64,000 nt of DNA. Origin: Achromobacter xylosoxidans A8. Its GTDB lineage: Bacteria > Pseudomonadota > Gammaproteobacteria > Burkholderiales > Burkholderiaceae_B. The notes below the pieces were generated by a model, which worked only from the letters and a program-made list of their open reading frames with translations, searched no databases and was not told the origin of the DNA. The position numbers were made by a program, and so were the translations under genes. Within the stretch, counting starts at the first letter, position 1. Each line of letters opens with the position of its first letter. Shown here in pieces: positions 41,600 through 51,915 of this stretch. The DNA lies in NCBI RefSeq assembly GCF_000165835.1, contig NC_014640.1:1240001-1304000 (forward strand), in the 5' to 3' direction.

Positions 41600-41640
41600 G
41601 CGCGGCAGGAGGGCTGGATTACGCCTTTGCCCTGCCGCGC
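41600..41640. promoter_or_regulatory. Intercistronic stem-loop between binding protein and permease genes
   Basis: GCGCGGCAGG and CCTGCCGCGC arms around a 21-nt loop, just after the binding-protein stop codon. Such loops commonly protect the 3' end of the abundant binding-protein mRNA and reduce expression of the downstream permeases. Confidence 0.5.
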
Positions 41641-41648
41641 TACGCCAT

Positions 41649-43205
41649 TTACTTCGACTTCCAGGCGTTCCAGAAGTAGGGCCACGGCACGGCCTTGGTG
41701 CCTTGCAGCGACGGCGAGCGTGCCGCTTGGGCGTTGAAGTCGCCGACCTTGATGAAGGGCACTTCGTCGTACACGGCCTGCTGCACGTCAGCCCAGCGCT
41801 TGACGCGTTCCTCCTGGCTGCCGGCCTGGTTGAAGGCGTCCAGCGTCTGGTTGCGGCGCGGCGTGTCCCACCAGCCCGGCGCGTCCTTGGACGGGAAGTC
41901 GATCAGGGCCGGTTCGGGCAGGAAGGGGCTGTGGGTAATGAAGACGTCCCACAGCGCCGGATCCTGGCGGCGTTGCGTCAGCGTGGCCCAGTCCACCACC
42001 TGCATGTCGACGGTGAAGCCGGCGGCCTTCAGGTATTCGGCGGCCACCAGGGCCATCTTGTAGTGGAACTCGTACTGCTGGCTGGTCAGGATGCGGATCT
42101 TGCGGTCCTGCACGTTGGCGCCGTCCACCAGTTTCTTGGCGCCGGCGGCGTCGCCCTTGTTGTAGACCTTGCCGCCCAGCGAGGTGGCCCAGGGATAGCC
42201 CTCGGGATAGAGGTCGCCGTTGAGCTTGTAGAAGTTCTTGTCGCCGAAGGCGGCGTACAGCATGTCTTCTTCGTTCAGCGCCAGCTGTACGGCCTGGCGG
42301 ACCGCCAGGTTCGACATGATGCCCTGCTTGGTGTTGAGCACCAGGCGCGGCCAGCCGAAGGGCTTGAGCATGACGGGGTCGGAGCGGCCGTTCTTGAGCT
42401 TGGGCAGCGATTCCACCGGCAGCGAATCGACGTAGTCGAACTGGCCGGCCACCGCGCTTTCGACGCGGGTATTGGCATTGCTGACCGGCACGAAGCGGAT
42501 CTCGTCCAGGTACTGTTTGCGCGCGCCGCCAAAACCGTCGGGCTCGCCTTCGCGCTGCTTGTAGCCTTCGAAGCGGACCAGTTGGATGTACTGGTCGGGC
42601 ACGCGCGCCTTCAACTGGTACGGGCCGGTGCCGACGAATTCGGTCAGGGCCGGAGCGATCTTGCCCTTGGGCATGATGACGGCGGCGCTGTTGTTCATGG
42701 CCAGCAATGCCGTCAGCGGCGCATAGGGCTGCTTGAGCGTGATGCGGATGGTGTTGGCGTCAGGCGCTTCCATGCCGGTGATGATCTTGGCGGCCATCTT
42801 GCCGCGCGTGGCGGTCTCGGTCCAACGCTTGAGCGAGGCCAGCACGTCGGACGAATCCATCTTGGAGCCGTCGTGGAAGGTGATGCCCTGGCGCAGCGGG
42901 ATCGTATAGATCAGCCCGTCAGCCGAGACTTCCGGCAGCTTGTCGGCCAAGAGCGGGGTCAGGTTCCACTTGCCGTCGAAGGTGTACAGCGTTTCGAAGA
43001 AATGCTGGGTCAGGATGCCGACCAGGTCAGCCGTGCTGGTCATCGGATCCAGCGTGGGCGGCTCGCCTATGGTGGCGACCGAGATCGTGCCTCCCTTGAT
43101 CGGCGTGGCACAGAGGGCGGGGGACGACAATGCGGTCAAGCCAATTGCGCCGGCCAGCAGCAGGCTATTGAGCCCACCGCCTCGCCGGGAGGTACGGAAG
43201 TTCAT
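41649..43205 (-). CDS. Peptide ABC transporter substrate-binding protein (SBP_bac_5 family)
   Basis: A 518-residue periplasmic binding protein of the DppA/OppA/NikA family. A signal peptide (about residues 1-32, SSPALCA) precedes GGTISVATIGEPPTLDPM, the family opening, and the conserved YTIPLRQGITFHDGSKMDSSDV segment split over the binding cleft. It sets substrate specificity for the four downstream transporter genes. Given its neighbours, D-amino-acid-containing dipeptides or N-acyl amino acids are plausible ligands, which is inference. The start has GGAGAGA upstream. Confidence 0.93.
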   Translation of the reverse strand: MNFRTSRRGGGLNSLLLAGAIGLTALSSPALCATPIKGGTISVATIGEPPTLDPMTSTADLVGILTQHFFETLYTFDGKWNLTPLLADKLPEVSADGLIYTIPLRQGITFHDGSKMDSSDVLASLKRWTETATRGKMAAKIITGMEAPDANTIRITLKQPYAPLTALLAMNNSAAVIMPKGKIAPALTEFVGTGPYQLKARVPDQYIQLVRFEGYKQREGEPDGFGGARKQYLDEIRFVPVSNANTRVESAVAGQFDYVDSLPVESLPKLKNGRSDPVMLKPFGWPRLVLNTKQGIMSNLAVRQAVQLALNEEDMLYAAFGDKNFYKLNGDLYPEGYPWATSLGGKVYNKGDAAGAKKLVDGANVQDRKIRILTSQQYEFHYKMALVAAEYLKAAGFTVDMQVVDWATLTQRRQDPALWDVFITHSPFLPEPALIDFPSKDAPGWWDTPRRNQTLDAFNQAGSQEERVKRWADVQQAVYDEVPFIKVGDFNAQAARSPSLQGTKAVPWPYFWNAWKSK

Positions 43206-43312
43206 GATTCTCTCTCCAGAGGGTCAAAAACGGGTTTTGCTTGTAGTTAGATGAGTGCGCCGGGGTCCCGCGATGCTTCCTGCCCCCGCTCCGGCGCGGC
43301 GGGCAGGGACGT

Positions 43313-44584
43313 TCAGAAGAAGGTTTCGGCCACGTCGGTGACGCGATATTGCTCGTCCACCAGCAGCACTTGGCGCCACTTGTCGAAGGTCAGGCAGGGG
43401 TGGGAGATGTCGAAGGCAATCATGTCGCCGACCTGGATGTCGTCGCCTGCGCCGATCTGCATGAAGGCGTGCTGGTCCATCATCGCGCTCAGCTTCCAGT
43501 GCGCGGGGGCCTGGCCGGGCGCGGTGTCGCGGCCGGGGCGGAACAGCGCGGCGGGCGTGGGCAGGCCGGCGTCGAAGGCGGCGTCGCGCTTGCCCATGGC
43601 GACGATGGCGCGGCCCGGTTCGGGCAGCGACTGCACATAGGCCCAGACCTGCAAGGCCGGCTGCAGGCCGGGTTCCATTTTCTGGGCGACCGGGTTGTGG
43701 GCGTTGATGCGCTCGGCGGCCGAGCGGTAGATGCCGACGTCGTGCGACAGGTAGCAGCCGGGGCGCAGCACGATTTCCAGCGGCGCGCCGATATCCAGCT
43801 GCGAGAATTCCTCGGCCACTACGTCGAACCAGGCCGAACCGGCGCCCGAGATCAAGGCCGGGCCGTTCTTGCGCAGGCGGCCGGCGGCGGCCAGGCTGCG
43901 CAGAGAGTCGGTGGCGCGGCGCAGGAAGGCGCGGATCGCGTTTTCTTCCTGCAGCACGCCTTCATAGACTTCGATGCCGGCCAGGGCCAGGCCGGGCCAT
44001 TTGCCGATCTCTTCGACCAGCGCCTGCAATTGGGCATCGTCGCGCACGCCGGTGCGGCCGCCCTGCGGGCCCAGTTCGATCAGCACCGGCAAGATCAGCC
44101 CCTGTTCGCCGAAGTAGGCGCCCAGCTGGGCCGCGTTGGTGGGGGAGTCCACGATGCAGAAAAAGGTGAAAGCCGGGTCGCGCAGCAGGCGGGCGATGAT
44201 GGCCATGTTGGCGCGGCCCACCAGCTGATTGGCCATCAGCACCCGGCGGATGCCGTGCTGGTAGGCCGCCTGGACCTGCGGCGCGGTCGCCAGTGTGATG
44301 CCCCAGGCGCCGCCCTCGATCTGGCGCCGGAACAGCGCCGGGCTCATGGTGGTCTTGCCGTGCGGCGCCAGCTTGACTTTGTACGCTTCCATGAAGCGTT
44401 GCATCCATTGCAGGTTGTGGCGCACGCGGGTCTCGTACAGCACCGCCACGGGCAGGCTGACGTCCTCATTGAGCAGATTCCAGTTCAGCGCGGCCACACC
44501 CGCGGTGGTACAGGATTCCGGAAAGGCGCCCAGGCCTTTGCCGTTCGCGTCCAAGGGGGCTGCGGGGGAGGAGGAATTCGTCAT
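43313..44584 (-). CDS. PLP-dependent D-amino-acid deaminase/aldolase (DSD1-like, alanine racemase fold)
   Basis: A 423-residue cytosolic enzyme with an alanine-racemase-type PLP barrel and the C-terminal zinc domain of D-serine dehydratase/D-threonine aldolase proteins. Lys77 in KLAPHGKTTM holds PLP; the C-terminal metal site is suggested by DQHAFM and FDISHPCLTFDKW. It would convert a D-hydroxy-amino acid to a keto acid plus ammonia through an enamine, which explains RidA in the same cluster. First gene of the seven-step minus-strand module, divergent from an amidase gene. D-serine, D-threonine or 3-hydroxy-D-aspartate are all possible substrates. Confidence 0.87.
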   Translation of the reverse strand: MTNSSSPAAPLDANGKGLGAFPESCTTAGVAALNWNLLNEDVSLPVAVLYETRVRHNLQWMQRFMEAYKVKLAPHGKTTMSPALFRRQIEGGAWGITLATAPQVQAAYQHGIRRVLMANQLVGRANMAIIARLLRDPAFTFFCIVDSPTNAAQLGAYFGEQGLILPVLIELGPQGGRTGVRDDAQLQALVEEIGKWPGLALAGIEVYEGVLQEENAIRAFLRRATDSLRSLAAAGRLRKNGPALISGAGSAWFDVVAEEFSQLDIGAPLEIVLRPGCYLSHDVGIYRSAAERINAHNPVAQKMEPGLQPALQVWAYVQSLPEPGRAIVAMGKRDAAFDAGLPTPAALFRPGRDTAPGQAPAHWKLSAMMDQHAFMQIGAGDDIQVGDMIAFDISHPCLTFDKWRQVLLVDEQYRVTDVAETFF

Positions 44585-44738
44585 GGGGCCGCCTGCTATG
44601 GAAAATATTTACGTCAAATCTGGTTTTTTTCATTATCGTGAAAAGAATTTACAAGCGGGAGCTAGGAGTTTCCCGTAGTCGGCGTTGTCCGGCGGTTGGC
44701 GCGACAATAGGAAAATCCTCCGACACAAGGAAAGCGTC

Positions 44739-45530
44739 ATGCTGAAAGTTGCTTTGGGCCAGTTCGCCGTCAGCCGCGTCTGGGAAGAAAACGCCCAGGT
44801 CTGCATAGACTTGATGGAACGCGCCCGCGCTGGCGGCGCCGGCTTGCTGGTCCTGCCTGAAGGCATCCTGGCCCGCGACATCACCGATCCGCAGATCGTC
44901 CTGAAGGCGGCCCAGCCGCTGGACGGCCCCTTCATGAGCCGCCTGCTGGAAGCCAGCCGCGGCTCGCAGCTGGCGACCATGATGTGCGTGCACGTGCCGA
45001 CAGGTGAAGGGCGCGTCTGGAACACGCTGGTGACGCTGCGCGACGGCCAGATCCTGTCGCAATACCGCAAGCTGCACCTGTACGACGCCTTCAATATGAA
45101 GGAATCCACCAACGTCACGCCCGGCATCGACATCCCGCCGCTGCTGGACATCGGCGGCCTGCGCGTCGGCCTGATGACCTGCTATGACGTGCGTTTTCCC
45201 GAACTGGCGCGGCGCCTGGCGCTGGACGGCGCGGATCTGCTGGTGCTGCCGTCGGCCTGGGTCCGCGGCCCGTTGAAGGAAATGCACTGGGAAGTGCTGG
45301 TCACGGCCCGGGCGCTGGAAAACACCTGTTATGTGGCGGCCACCGGCGAATGCGGCGAACGCAACATCGGCTGCAGCATGGTGGTGGACCCGCTGGGCGT
45401 GGTGACGGCGCGCGCGGGCGAGGCGCCGGCGCTGGTGTTCGCCGACATCGACCCCGAACGCCTGGCCCATGCCCGCAAGGTGCTGCCGGTGCTGGCGAAC
45501 CGGCGCTTCGGGCTGCCGGGGCTGGCCTAG
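44739..45530 (+). CDS. Carbon-nitrogen hydrolase family amidase
   Basis: A 263-residue cytosolic amidase of the nitrilase superfamily. The catalytic triad is complete: Glu41 (VLPEG), Lys111 (YRKLHLYD) and Cys148 (MTCYDVRFPE). It resembles the YbeM/NIT1-like omega-amidase and deaminated-glutathione amidase branch more than true nitrilases. It is transcribed divergently from the DSD1-like gene with 154 bp between starts, so it may share regulation with the D-amino-acid module. ATG at 44739 is chosen from family alignment; AAGGAAAG lies seven bases upstream. Confidence 0.88.
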   Translation: MLKVALGQFAVSRVWEENAQVCIDLMERARAGGAGLLVLPEGILARDITDPQIVLKAAQPLDGPFMSRLLEASRGSQLATMMCVHVPTGEGRVWNTLVTLRDGQILSQYRKLHLYDAFNMKESTNVTPGIDIPPLLDIGGLRVGLMTCYDVRFPELARRLALDGADLLVLPSAWVRGPLKEMHWEVLVTARALENTCYVAATGECGERNIGCSMVVDPLGVVTARAGEAPALVFADIDPERLAHARKVLPVLANRRFGLPGLA

Positions 45531-45611
45531 GGCCATACTGGGGAGGCGCGGGCCGTTGCCATGGTGTAATGCTGACTTGAATTACTTGCTGTCTCCCCTC
45601 ATCTCCTGCCA

Positions 45612-46952
45612 ATGAGCAACGATCTCTTCGCGGCCGATCCTGCGCATCGGCCCTATGTGCCCCTGGCCGAACGGCTGCGCCCGCGTACGCTGTCCGACGT
45701 GGTCGGGCAGTCGCACCTGCTGGGGCCGGACAAGCCGCTGCGCGTCGCGTTCGAGTCGGGGCGCCCGCACTCCATGATCTTCTGGGGGCCGCCGGGCGTG
45801 GGCAAGACCACGCTGGCGCGGCTGATGGCCGACGGCTTCGACGCGCAGTTCATCGCCATCTCGGCGGTGTTGGGCGGGGTCAAGGACATCCGCGACGCCG
45901 TCACGGTGGCCCAGGTGGCGCAAGGCCAGGGGCGCCGCACCATCCTGTTCGTCGACGAGGTGCACCGCTTCAACAAGGCGCAGCAGGATGCGTTCCTGCC
46001 CTACGTGGAAAGCGGGCTGTTCACCTTCATCGGCGCCACCACCGAAAATCCTTCGTTCGAGGTCAATTCGGCGCTGTTGTCGCGGGCCCGGGTGTACGTG
46101 CTGCAATCGCTCACCGCCGAGGAACTGCAGCAGCTGGTTGACCGCGCGGTGCAGGCCCTGAACGACGGGCTGGAAGAGGGCGAGCGCATCCATGTCGATG
46201 CAGACGCGCGCGAACAGCTGGCGGCCTGGGCCGACGGCGACGCGCGCCGCCTGATCAGCGCGGTCGAAGTCGTGGCCGAATCGGCGCAGGCCGCCGGCCG
46301 GGACACGGTGGACGCGGCCTGGCTGGAGATCTCGCTGTCGCAGAACCTGCGCCGCTTCGACAAGGGCGGCGATGCGTTCTACGACCAGATCAGCGCGCTG
46401 CACAAGTCGGTGCGCGGTTCCAATCCCGACGCCGCGCTGTACTGGTTCTGCCGCATGATCGACGGCGGCGCCGACCCCAAGTACCTGTCGCGCCGCCTGG
46501 TGCGCATGGCGGTGGAAGACATCGGCCTGGCCGATCCCCGCGCCACCGACCTGGCCGTGAATGGCGCCGACATTTATGAACGCCTGGGCTCGCCGGAAGG
46601 CGAGCTGGCGTTGGCGCAGGCGGTGGTCTACATGGCCTGCGCCGCCAAGTCGAACGCCGTCTACAACGCCTACAACCAGGCGCGCAAGTTCGCGGCCGAG
46701 CACGGCAGCGCGCCGGTGCCTATCCACCTGCGCAACGCGCCCACCAAATTGATGAAGCAGCTGGGCCACGGCAAGGCCTACCGCTACGCGCACGACGAGC
46801 CGCATGGCTACGCTGCCGCCGAGCAATATTTCCCCGATGGACTCAATCCCTCCTTCTATCGGCCGACCGATCGCGGCCTGGAGGCTAAAATCCAGCAAAA
46901 GCTGGCATTCCTGCGCGAGCTGGACGCCCAGGAACGCGCCAAGAAACGGTAA
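45612..46952 (+). CDS. rarA: Replication-associated recombination protein A (RarA/MgsA)
   Basis: A 446-residue cytosolic AAA+ ATPase related to clamp loaders, acting at stalled replication forks. Walker A is [17 protein letters not shown] near residue 58, Walker B is [20 protein letters not shown], and the C-terminal tetramerisation region has GSDPDAALYW-type sequence (here [18 protein letters not shown]) and YPDGL-like ending ([17 protein letters not shown]). It lies between lolA-region genes and serS, the common proteobacterial order lolA-rarA-serS, here interrupted by the 10-kb D-amino-acid module. Confidence 0.96.
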   Translation: MSNDLFAADPAHRPYVPLAERLRPRTLSDVVGQSHLLGPDKPLRVAFESGRPHSMIFWGPPGVGKTTLARLMADGFDAQFIAISAVLGGVKDIRDAVTVAQVAQGQGRRTILFVDEVHRFNKAQQDAFLPYVESGLFTFIGATTENPSFEVNSALLSRARVYVLQSLTAEELQQLVDRAVQALNDGLEEGERIHVDADAREQLAAWADGDARRLISAVEVVAESAQAAGRDTVDAAWLEISLSQNLRRFDKGGDAFYDQISALHKSVRGSNPDAALYWFCRMIDGGADPKYLSRRLVRMAVEDIGLADPRATDLAVNGADIYERLGSPEGELALAQAVVYMACAAKSNAVYNAYNQARKFAAEHGSAPVPIHLRNAPTKLMKQLGHGKAYRYAHDEPHGYAAAEQYFPDGLNPSFYRPTDRGLEAKIQQKLAFLRELDAQERAKKR

Positions 46953-48353
<1,401 letters not shown>

Positions 48354-48393
48354 CGCGACATAGCCTGTCCATCCGTCATTTGGCGGAGTAAAA

Positions 48394-48422
48394 GACGGAG
48401 CCTTTGGGGCTCCGTTTTTTTA
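48394..48422 (+). terminator. Terminator of serS
   Basis: ACGGAGCC and GGCTCCGT pair around TTTGG and run into eight T residues. Confidence 0.92.
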
Positions 48423-48585
48423 TTATCAATACATATTCCTGTCGCTTCAGGTCATTAACCTGCGGGCGAGAGCGCTTGATTATGATGTGAGCAATTGTGT
48501 ATTCCAATAAAAGGGCCGGATAGTTACGGCACAATACGCCCCGTGTGCTACACGCTTCATTCACTTAAATAACAAGGAGTTGCCC

Positions 48586-48834
48586 ATGACTTCAAGAATG
48601 ATTGGAGATTTTCGTGTGAGATGCTCCGTGGCTCAGGAAGACGAGCAGGGCTACCGTGTGCAGATATGGACCCGCCGCGTCGGCGGTACCGCGCCGGAAA
48701 AATGCTGGACCGTGCCCGGGCAGGCGCCGTTTTCGAGCCTGCACGAAGCCGAGCAGGAAAGCCGGCAGTTGTTCCAGGGCATCAACGGGGTGCGTTTCAA
48801 CGGTGAACCGGAGTTTGCCCATGCGTCCGCATAA
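48586..48834 (+). CDS. Small hypothetical protein, 82 aa
   Basis: No family recognised. The sequence is a short soluble protein with an alternating pattern (FRVRCSVAQEDEQGYRVQIWTRRV) suggestive of a small beta-sheet domain, then PFSSLHEAEQESRQLFQGINGVRFNG. The start is strongly supported by AAGGAG six bases upstream of ATG. A second small ORF starts within its 3' end. Confidence 0.7.
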   Translation: MTSRMIGDFRVRCSVAQEDEQGYRVQIWTRRVGGTAPEKCWTVPGQAPFSSLHEAEQESRQLFQGINGVRFNGEPEFAHASA

Positions 48835-48979
48835 TGGCTGGTGGCGGTCGTCGAGCGAGCCCCGCCGTTGGATCGATCTCGTTCAGGAAGCGCCGCGGTG
48901 GGCCGATGACAAGGCCAGCAAAACCCCGCAGCAACCGGCCGTGCTGGCCGGCAAACCCGTGCAGGCCCCTACGGCCTGA
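48821..48979 (+). CDS. Possible small protein, 52 aa, overlapping the preceding gene
   Basis: Starts inside the end of the 82-aa gene (14-bp overlap) with GGAG seven bases before ATG. The product is Trp/Arg-rich at the start (MRPHNGWWRSSSEPRRWIDL) and has a low-complexity Lys/Pro/Ala tail. No relatives recognised. Its spacing suggests coupling to the previous gene, but the evidence is limited to the ribosome site and open frame. Confidence 0.4.
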   Translation: MRPHNGWWRSSSEPRRWIDLVQEAPRWADDKASKTPQQPAVLAGKPVQAPTA

Positions 48980-49014
48980 GGCACCTCCGCGCGGCACCGG
49001 ATATTGCCGCGCAG

Positions 49015-49047
49015 AAAAAAGGCCACTCTTGCGAGTGGCCTTTGTCT
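49015..49047. terminator. Bidirectional terminator
   Basis: AAAAAAGGCCACTC-TTGC-GAGTGGCCTTTGTCTTTT lies between the small-protein genes and the convergent PXPV-repeat gene. Confidence 0.88.
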
Positions 49048-49090
49048 TTTCCGGAGTTATCAGGCCTGCGCCTGGCGACCGTCCCGCGGT

Positions 49091-49423
49091 TTAATCGTCG
49101 CGGTCATGTCCGCGGCCGCGGCCGTGGTGATGGTCGTGTCCGCGTCCGCGGCCATAGTAATAACCGCGGTCATAGTAGCGGCCGCCGCCGCGATAATAAA
49201 CCGGCGCCGGGTAGACCACCGGCGGCGCGACATACACCGGCGCCGGGCGGTAATAGACGGGGGGCGGGGGCGCCACGTAAACCGGCTGGGGCGCGACGTA
49301 GACCGGCGCGGGGTACACGACGCCCGGGATGCCGATCGAGATGCCGACGTCCACGCGAGCCAGGGCGACGCTGGAGATCAGCAGACCAGCGGCACCAGCA
49401 CCAGCGATAAGCCATTTTTTCAT
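49091..49423 (-). CDS. Secreted Pro/Tyr/Val-rich PXPV-repeat protein with a Gly/Arg/His/Asp tail
   Basis: A 110-residue exported protein of low complexity. The signal peptide is about residues 1-23 (ISSVALA). The mature part consists of PVYVAP/PVVYPAPVYY units, as in the PXPV-repeat family of Betaproteobacteria, then a tail of Tyr/Arg/Gly and finally GRGRGHDHHHGRGRGHDRDD. The His/Asp-rich end could bind metal ions, which is inference. AGGTG before ATG supports the start at 49423. Function unknown. Confidence 0.8.
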   Translation of the reverse strand: MKKWLIAGAGAAGLLISSVALARVDVGISIGIPGVVYPAPVYVAPQPVYVAPPPPVYYRPAPVYVAPPVVYPAPVYYRGGGRYYDRGYYYGRGRGHDHHHGRGRGHDRDD

Positions 49424-49740
49424 GTTGCACCTGCCTGCCGCATGACGCAGCAAAGTTGAGTATTCGTTGATGCCATTTTCGGTTTTTTTGATCAGGCAGA
49501 CGTAAGCGGGCCGGCGTCAATCGCGACAATCCGCAACCGTCCCCGCAAACGCGGCATGCGGCTTGCTGCCATGCAGCAGCAATTGCCCGCTCTGGAGCGG
49601 CCGCGATTGAAATCGATTGAAATCGCCTGGAATCAGGTGAAGTCGGGCGGGCAGGTTACAGGCGGTCACCATCCGCCCCTGTTTCCCGGTAACGGCGTTG
49701 CGCGGACGCAGCAGTTTCTGGGCTGCGAGCGCAAGCCGCG

Positions 49741-50253
49741 CTAGGCGTCCGGCTCGTCGTCGGCCTGCTGGCGGCGGAATTCGACGACCCATACCCAGGG
49801 GTTGGCGGCCCAGGCATGTGAGCCGTAGCGCTCGCACCAGGTCAATGCAAACGCTGTTTGCAGCGGCACGCCCGGCAGCAGGGCGGAGCTTTGATACAGG
49901 GCCTGCGTGCCTTCGGCGCGGGCATCGGCCTCGGACAGCGTTTGCAGGCGTTGGACCCGCACCCCGACGATCACTGCGGTGGCGAAGGTATTGCCGACTT
50001 CATCGGTCAATTCGATGCTGTCGCCGGATTTTCCATAAGGGCACCTGACCCAGCTGGAGGTCTTGCGCAGTTCGGTTGGATGATCCAGCGAAGGGCCCAT
50101 GGCCACCCATCTGCCGGAATCGGCGGCATCCGCATACCAGACCGTGGTCAGCTTGGTGGGCTGCGGCTTCAGGATGCGCCGGCTCTGTACTTTGTGGCCG
50201 TCCAAAACAGCTTGTTTAAGCGGCTCGCTGAATTGAAGAGACTGCCTTTTCAT
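49741..50253 (-). CDS. ASCH-like domain protein
   Basis: A 170-residue cytosolic protein resembling ASCH/PUA-fold proteins often carried by phages and plasmids. Shared features are the opening LQFSEPLKQAVLDGHKVQSRRI followed by KPQP, the central CPYGKSGDSIEL, the motif VRVQRLQTLSEADARAEGT and the closing NPWVWVVEFRR. ASCH domains are thought to bind RNA or modified bases. There are no other phage genes nearby, so this is either a chromosomal family member or a remnant of transfer. The 317 bp before it (49424-49740) hold no convincing gene; only a short tandem ATTGAAATCG duplication was noticed. Confidence 0.75.
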   Translation of the reverse strand: MKRQSLQFSEPLKQAVLDGHKVQSRRILKPQPTKLTTVWYADAADSGRWVAMGPSLDHPTELRKTSSWVRCPYGKSGDSIELTDEVGNTFATAVIVGVRVQRLQTLSEADARAEGTQALYQSSALLPGVPLQTAFALTWCERYGSHAWAANPWVWVVEFRRQQADDEPDA

Positions 50254-50408
50254 ACGCTCGCGGTTCCTCTCACGATCAAAGCATATGCGCCCATGCGGCG
50301 ACTGCCGGGTCGACGCATGCCAACGGTGCGGGCGGTTTGGGCCTGGAATCGGGAAGTATGCCGCCTCATGACCATCATGTCAGGCATAGCCTGGGTTTTT
50401 GTGTCTTT

Positions 50409-50438
50409 TTGAATACGGCGCGGGGATGTTTGTATACT
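50409..50438 (+). promoter_or_regulatory. Sigma-70 promoter of a leaderless small gene
   Basis: TTGAAT (50409-50414) and TATACT (50433-50438) are 18 bp apart; the ATG at 50445 lies six bases after the -10, so transcription should start at the initiation codon. Confidence 0.6.
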
Positions 50439-50444
50439 CGAAAC

Positions 50445-50642
50445 ATGACTACAAACCTGCATGATCTCAAGCCGGGTTACTACTGGTACACCATGGCGAA
50501 CGACCCGCTGGCCATCATTCATATCCACGAGGATGGCGGCGCCACGCTGATGGGCACGGACTACCGCATCGGCGCCGAAGGCGTGGCCGACATGGTCCGC
50601 CAGGGCGAACGTTTTTTCTGGATAGAACCGCCTCAAGCCTGA
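50445..50642 (+). CDS. Small hypothetical protein, 65 aa, probably leaderless
   Basis: No family recognised. The peptide MTTNLHDLKPGYYWYTMAND with IIHIHEDGGATLMGTDYRIG and RFFWIEPPQA looks like a small soluble beta-rich domain, rich in aromatic residues. No Shine-Dalgarno precedes the ATG; instead a good promoter ends six bases upstream, so the mRNA should begin with the start codon. Confidence 0.65.
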   Translation: MTTNLHDLKPGYYWYTMANDPLAIIHIHEDGGATLMGTDYRIGAEGVADMVRQGERFFWIEPPQA

Positions 50643-50708
50643 GTCGACGGCGCGTGCCGCCTGGTCTGTGCAAGGCCGGCCGCCACGCGCGGCGCCTGGA
50701 AGCCTGCC

Positions 50709-51905
50709 ATGACTGATCTGTTGTTGAAGAATGTCCGCGCGCCGCAAGGCGCCGCGGTGGATGTGCTGGTGCGCGACGGACTCATCCAGAGTATCGGGCC
50801 CGGCCTCGCCGCCGAGTCCGGCGTGCCTGTCGAGGACGGCTTGGGCGCCTTGCTGCTGCCGGGCCTGGTCGAAGGCCATACGCATCTGGACAAGACCACC
50901 TGGGACTCGCCCTGGTACGTGAACGAGGTGGGGCCGGCGCTGACCGACCGCATCGAGAACGAGCGGGCTTGGCGTGCCCGCAGCGGCCATGATGCGGCCA
51001 GCCATTCGCGCGCCTTGGCGCTGGCCTTCCTGCGCGAAGGCACGACCCGCATCCGCAGTCATGTGGACATCGATACCGACGCCGGACTGCGCCACCTGGA
51101 AGGCGTGCATGCCACGCGCCAGGAGCTGGCCGGACGCGTCGAGATCCAGACCGTGGCCTTTCCCCAATCGGGCTTGTTGATCCGGCCCGGCACGGCCGAA
51201 CTGCTCGACCAGGCCCTGGCGCAGGGCGCGGACGTGCTGGGCGGCCTGGATCCGTCGGCCATAGACCGCGATCCGGCGAGGTCGCTCGACGTGTTGTTCG
51301 GCATCGCCGGCAAGCATGGCAAACCTATCGATATCCATTTGCACGAACCGGGCGAACTGGGCGCATTCACGCTGGACCTGATCCTGGACCGGGTCCAGGC
51401 GCTGGGCATGCAGGGCAAGGTCGTCATCAGCCACGCCTTCTGCCTTGGCGGCGTGGACGCGAAGCGGCTGGACGGCCTGCTGCGGCGGCTGGCCGCGTTG
51501 GATGTGGCCTTGTTGACCACGGCGCCGCCATCGCGTCCCGTGCCGGCCGTGCGCGCCTGCCGCGAAGCAGGGGTGACGATCTTCGGCGGCAACGACGGCA
51601 TCCGCGACACCTGGACCCCTTACGGCAGCCCCGATATGCTGGCGCGCGCCATGCTGATTGGCCTGCGCAACGACCTGCGGCGCGACGATGAGGTCGAGTG
51701 GGCTTTCGATTACGTGACCGCCGCCGCAGCCCGCGCCTGTGGTTTCGCGGACTATGGCCTGGCGCCGGGCGCCCGCGCCGACCTGGTATTGGTCGACGCC
51801 AGTTGCGTCGCGCAGGCCGTGGCGACACGGGCGCCGCGCCGATTGGTGGTGTCCGGCGGCGTGGTCGTGGCTCGCGATGGCCGCGACGCGGACCCGCAGC
51901 GCTGA
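50709..51905 (+). CDS. Cytosine deaminase-like (CodA family) amidohydrolase
   Basis: A 398-residue metal-dependent hydrolase. Metal ligands and active-site motifs of the CodA/AtzC-like branch are present: GLVEGHTHLDKTTW, RSHVDIDTDAGLRHLEG, DIHLHEPGELG, VISHAFCLG and GGNDGIRDTWTPYGS with the catalytic Asp. Substrates in this branch include cytosine, creatinine and other cyclic amidines. It lies convergent to a LysR gene and beside an enolase-superfamily/Bug pair, which suggests catabolism of an unknown heterocyclic compound. Confidence 0.88.
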   Translation: MTDLLLKNVRAPQGAAVDVLVRDGLIQSIGPGLAAESGVPVEDGLGALLLPGLVEGHTHLDKTTWDSPWYVNEVGPALTDRIENERAWRARSGHDAASHSRALALAFLREGTTRIRSHVDIDTDAGLRHLEGVHATRQELAGRVEIQTVAFPQSGLLIRPGTAELLDQALAQGADVLGGLDPSAIDRDPARSLDVLFGIAGKHGKPIDIHLHEPGELGAFTLDLILDRVQALGMQGKVVISHAFCLGGVDAKRLDGLLRRLAALDVALLTTAPPSRPVPAVRACREAGVTIFGGNDGIRDTWTPYGSPDMLARAMLIGLRNDLRRDDEVEWAFDYVTAAAARACGFADYGLAPGARADLVLVDASCVAQAVATRAPRRLVVSGGVVVARDGRDADPQR

Positions 51906-51915
51906 TCTTCCGCGC

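Noticed and set aside
49556..49744. 62-codon plus-strand ORF in the gap before the ASCH-like gene
   Set aside because: No Shine-Dalgarno or recognisable family; the short ATTGAAATCG duplication inside argues for non-coding DNA.
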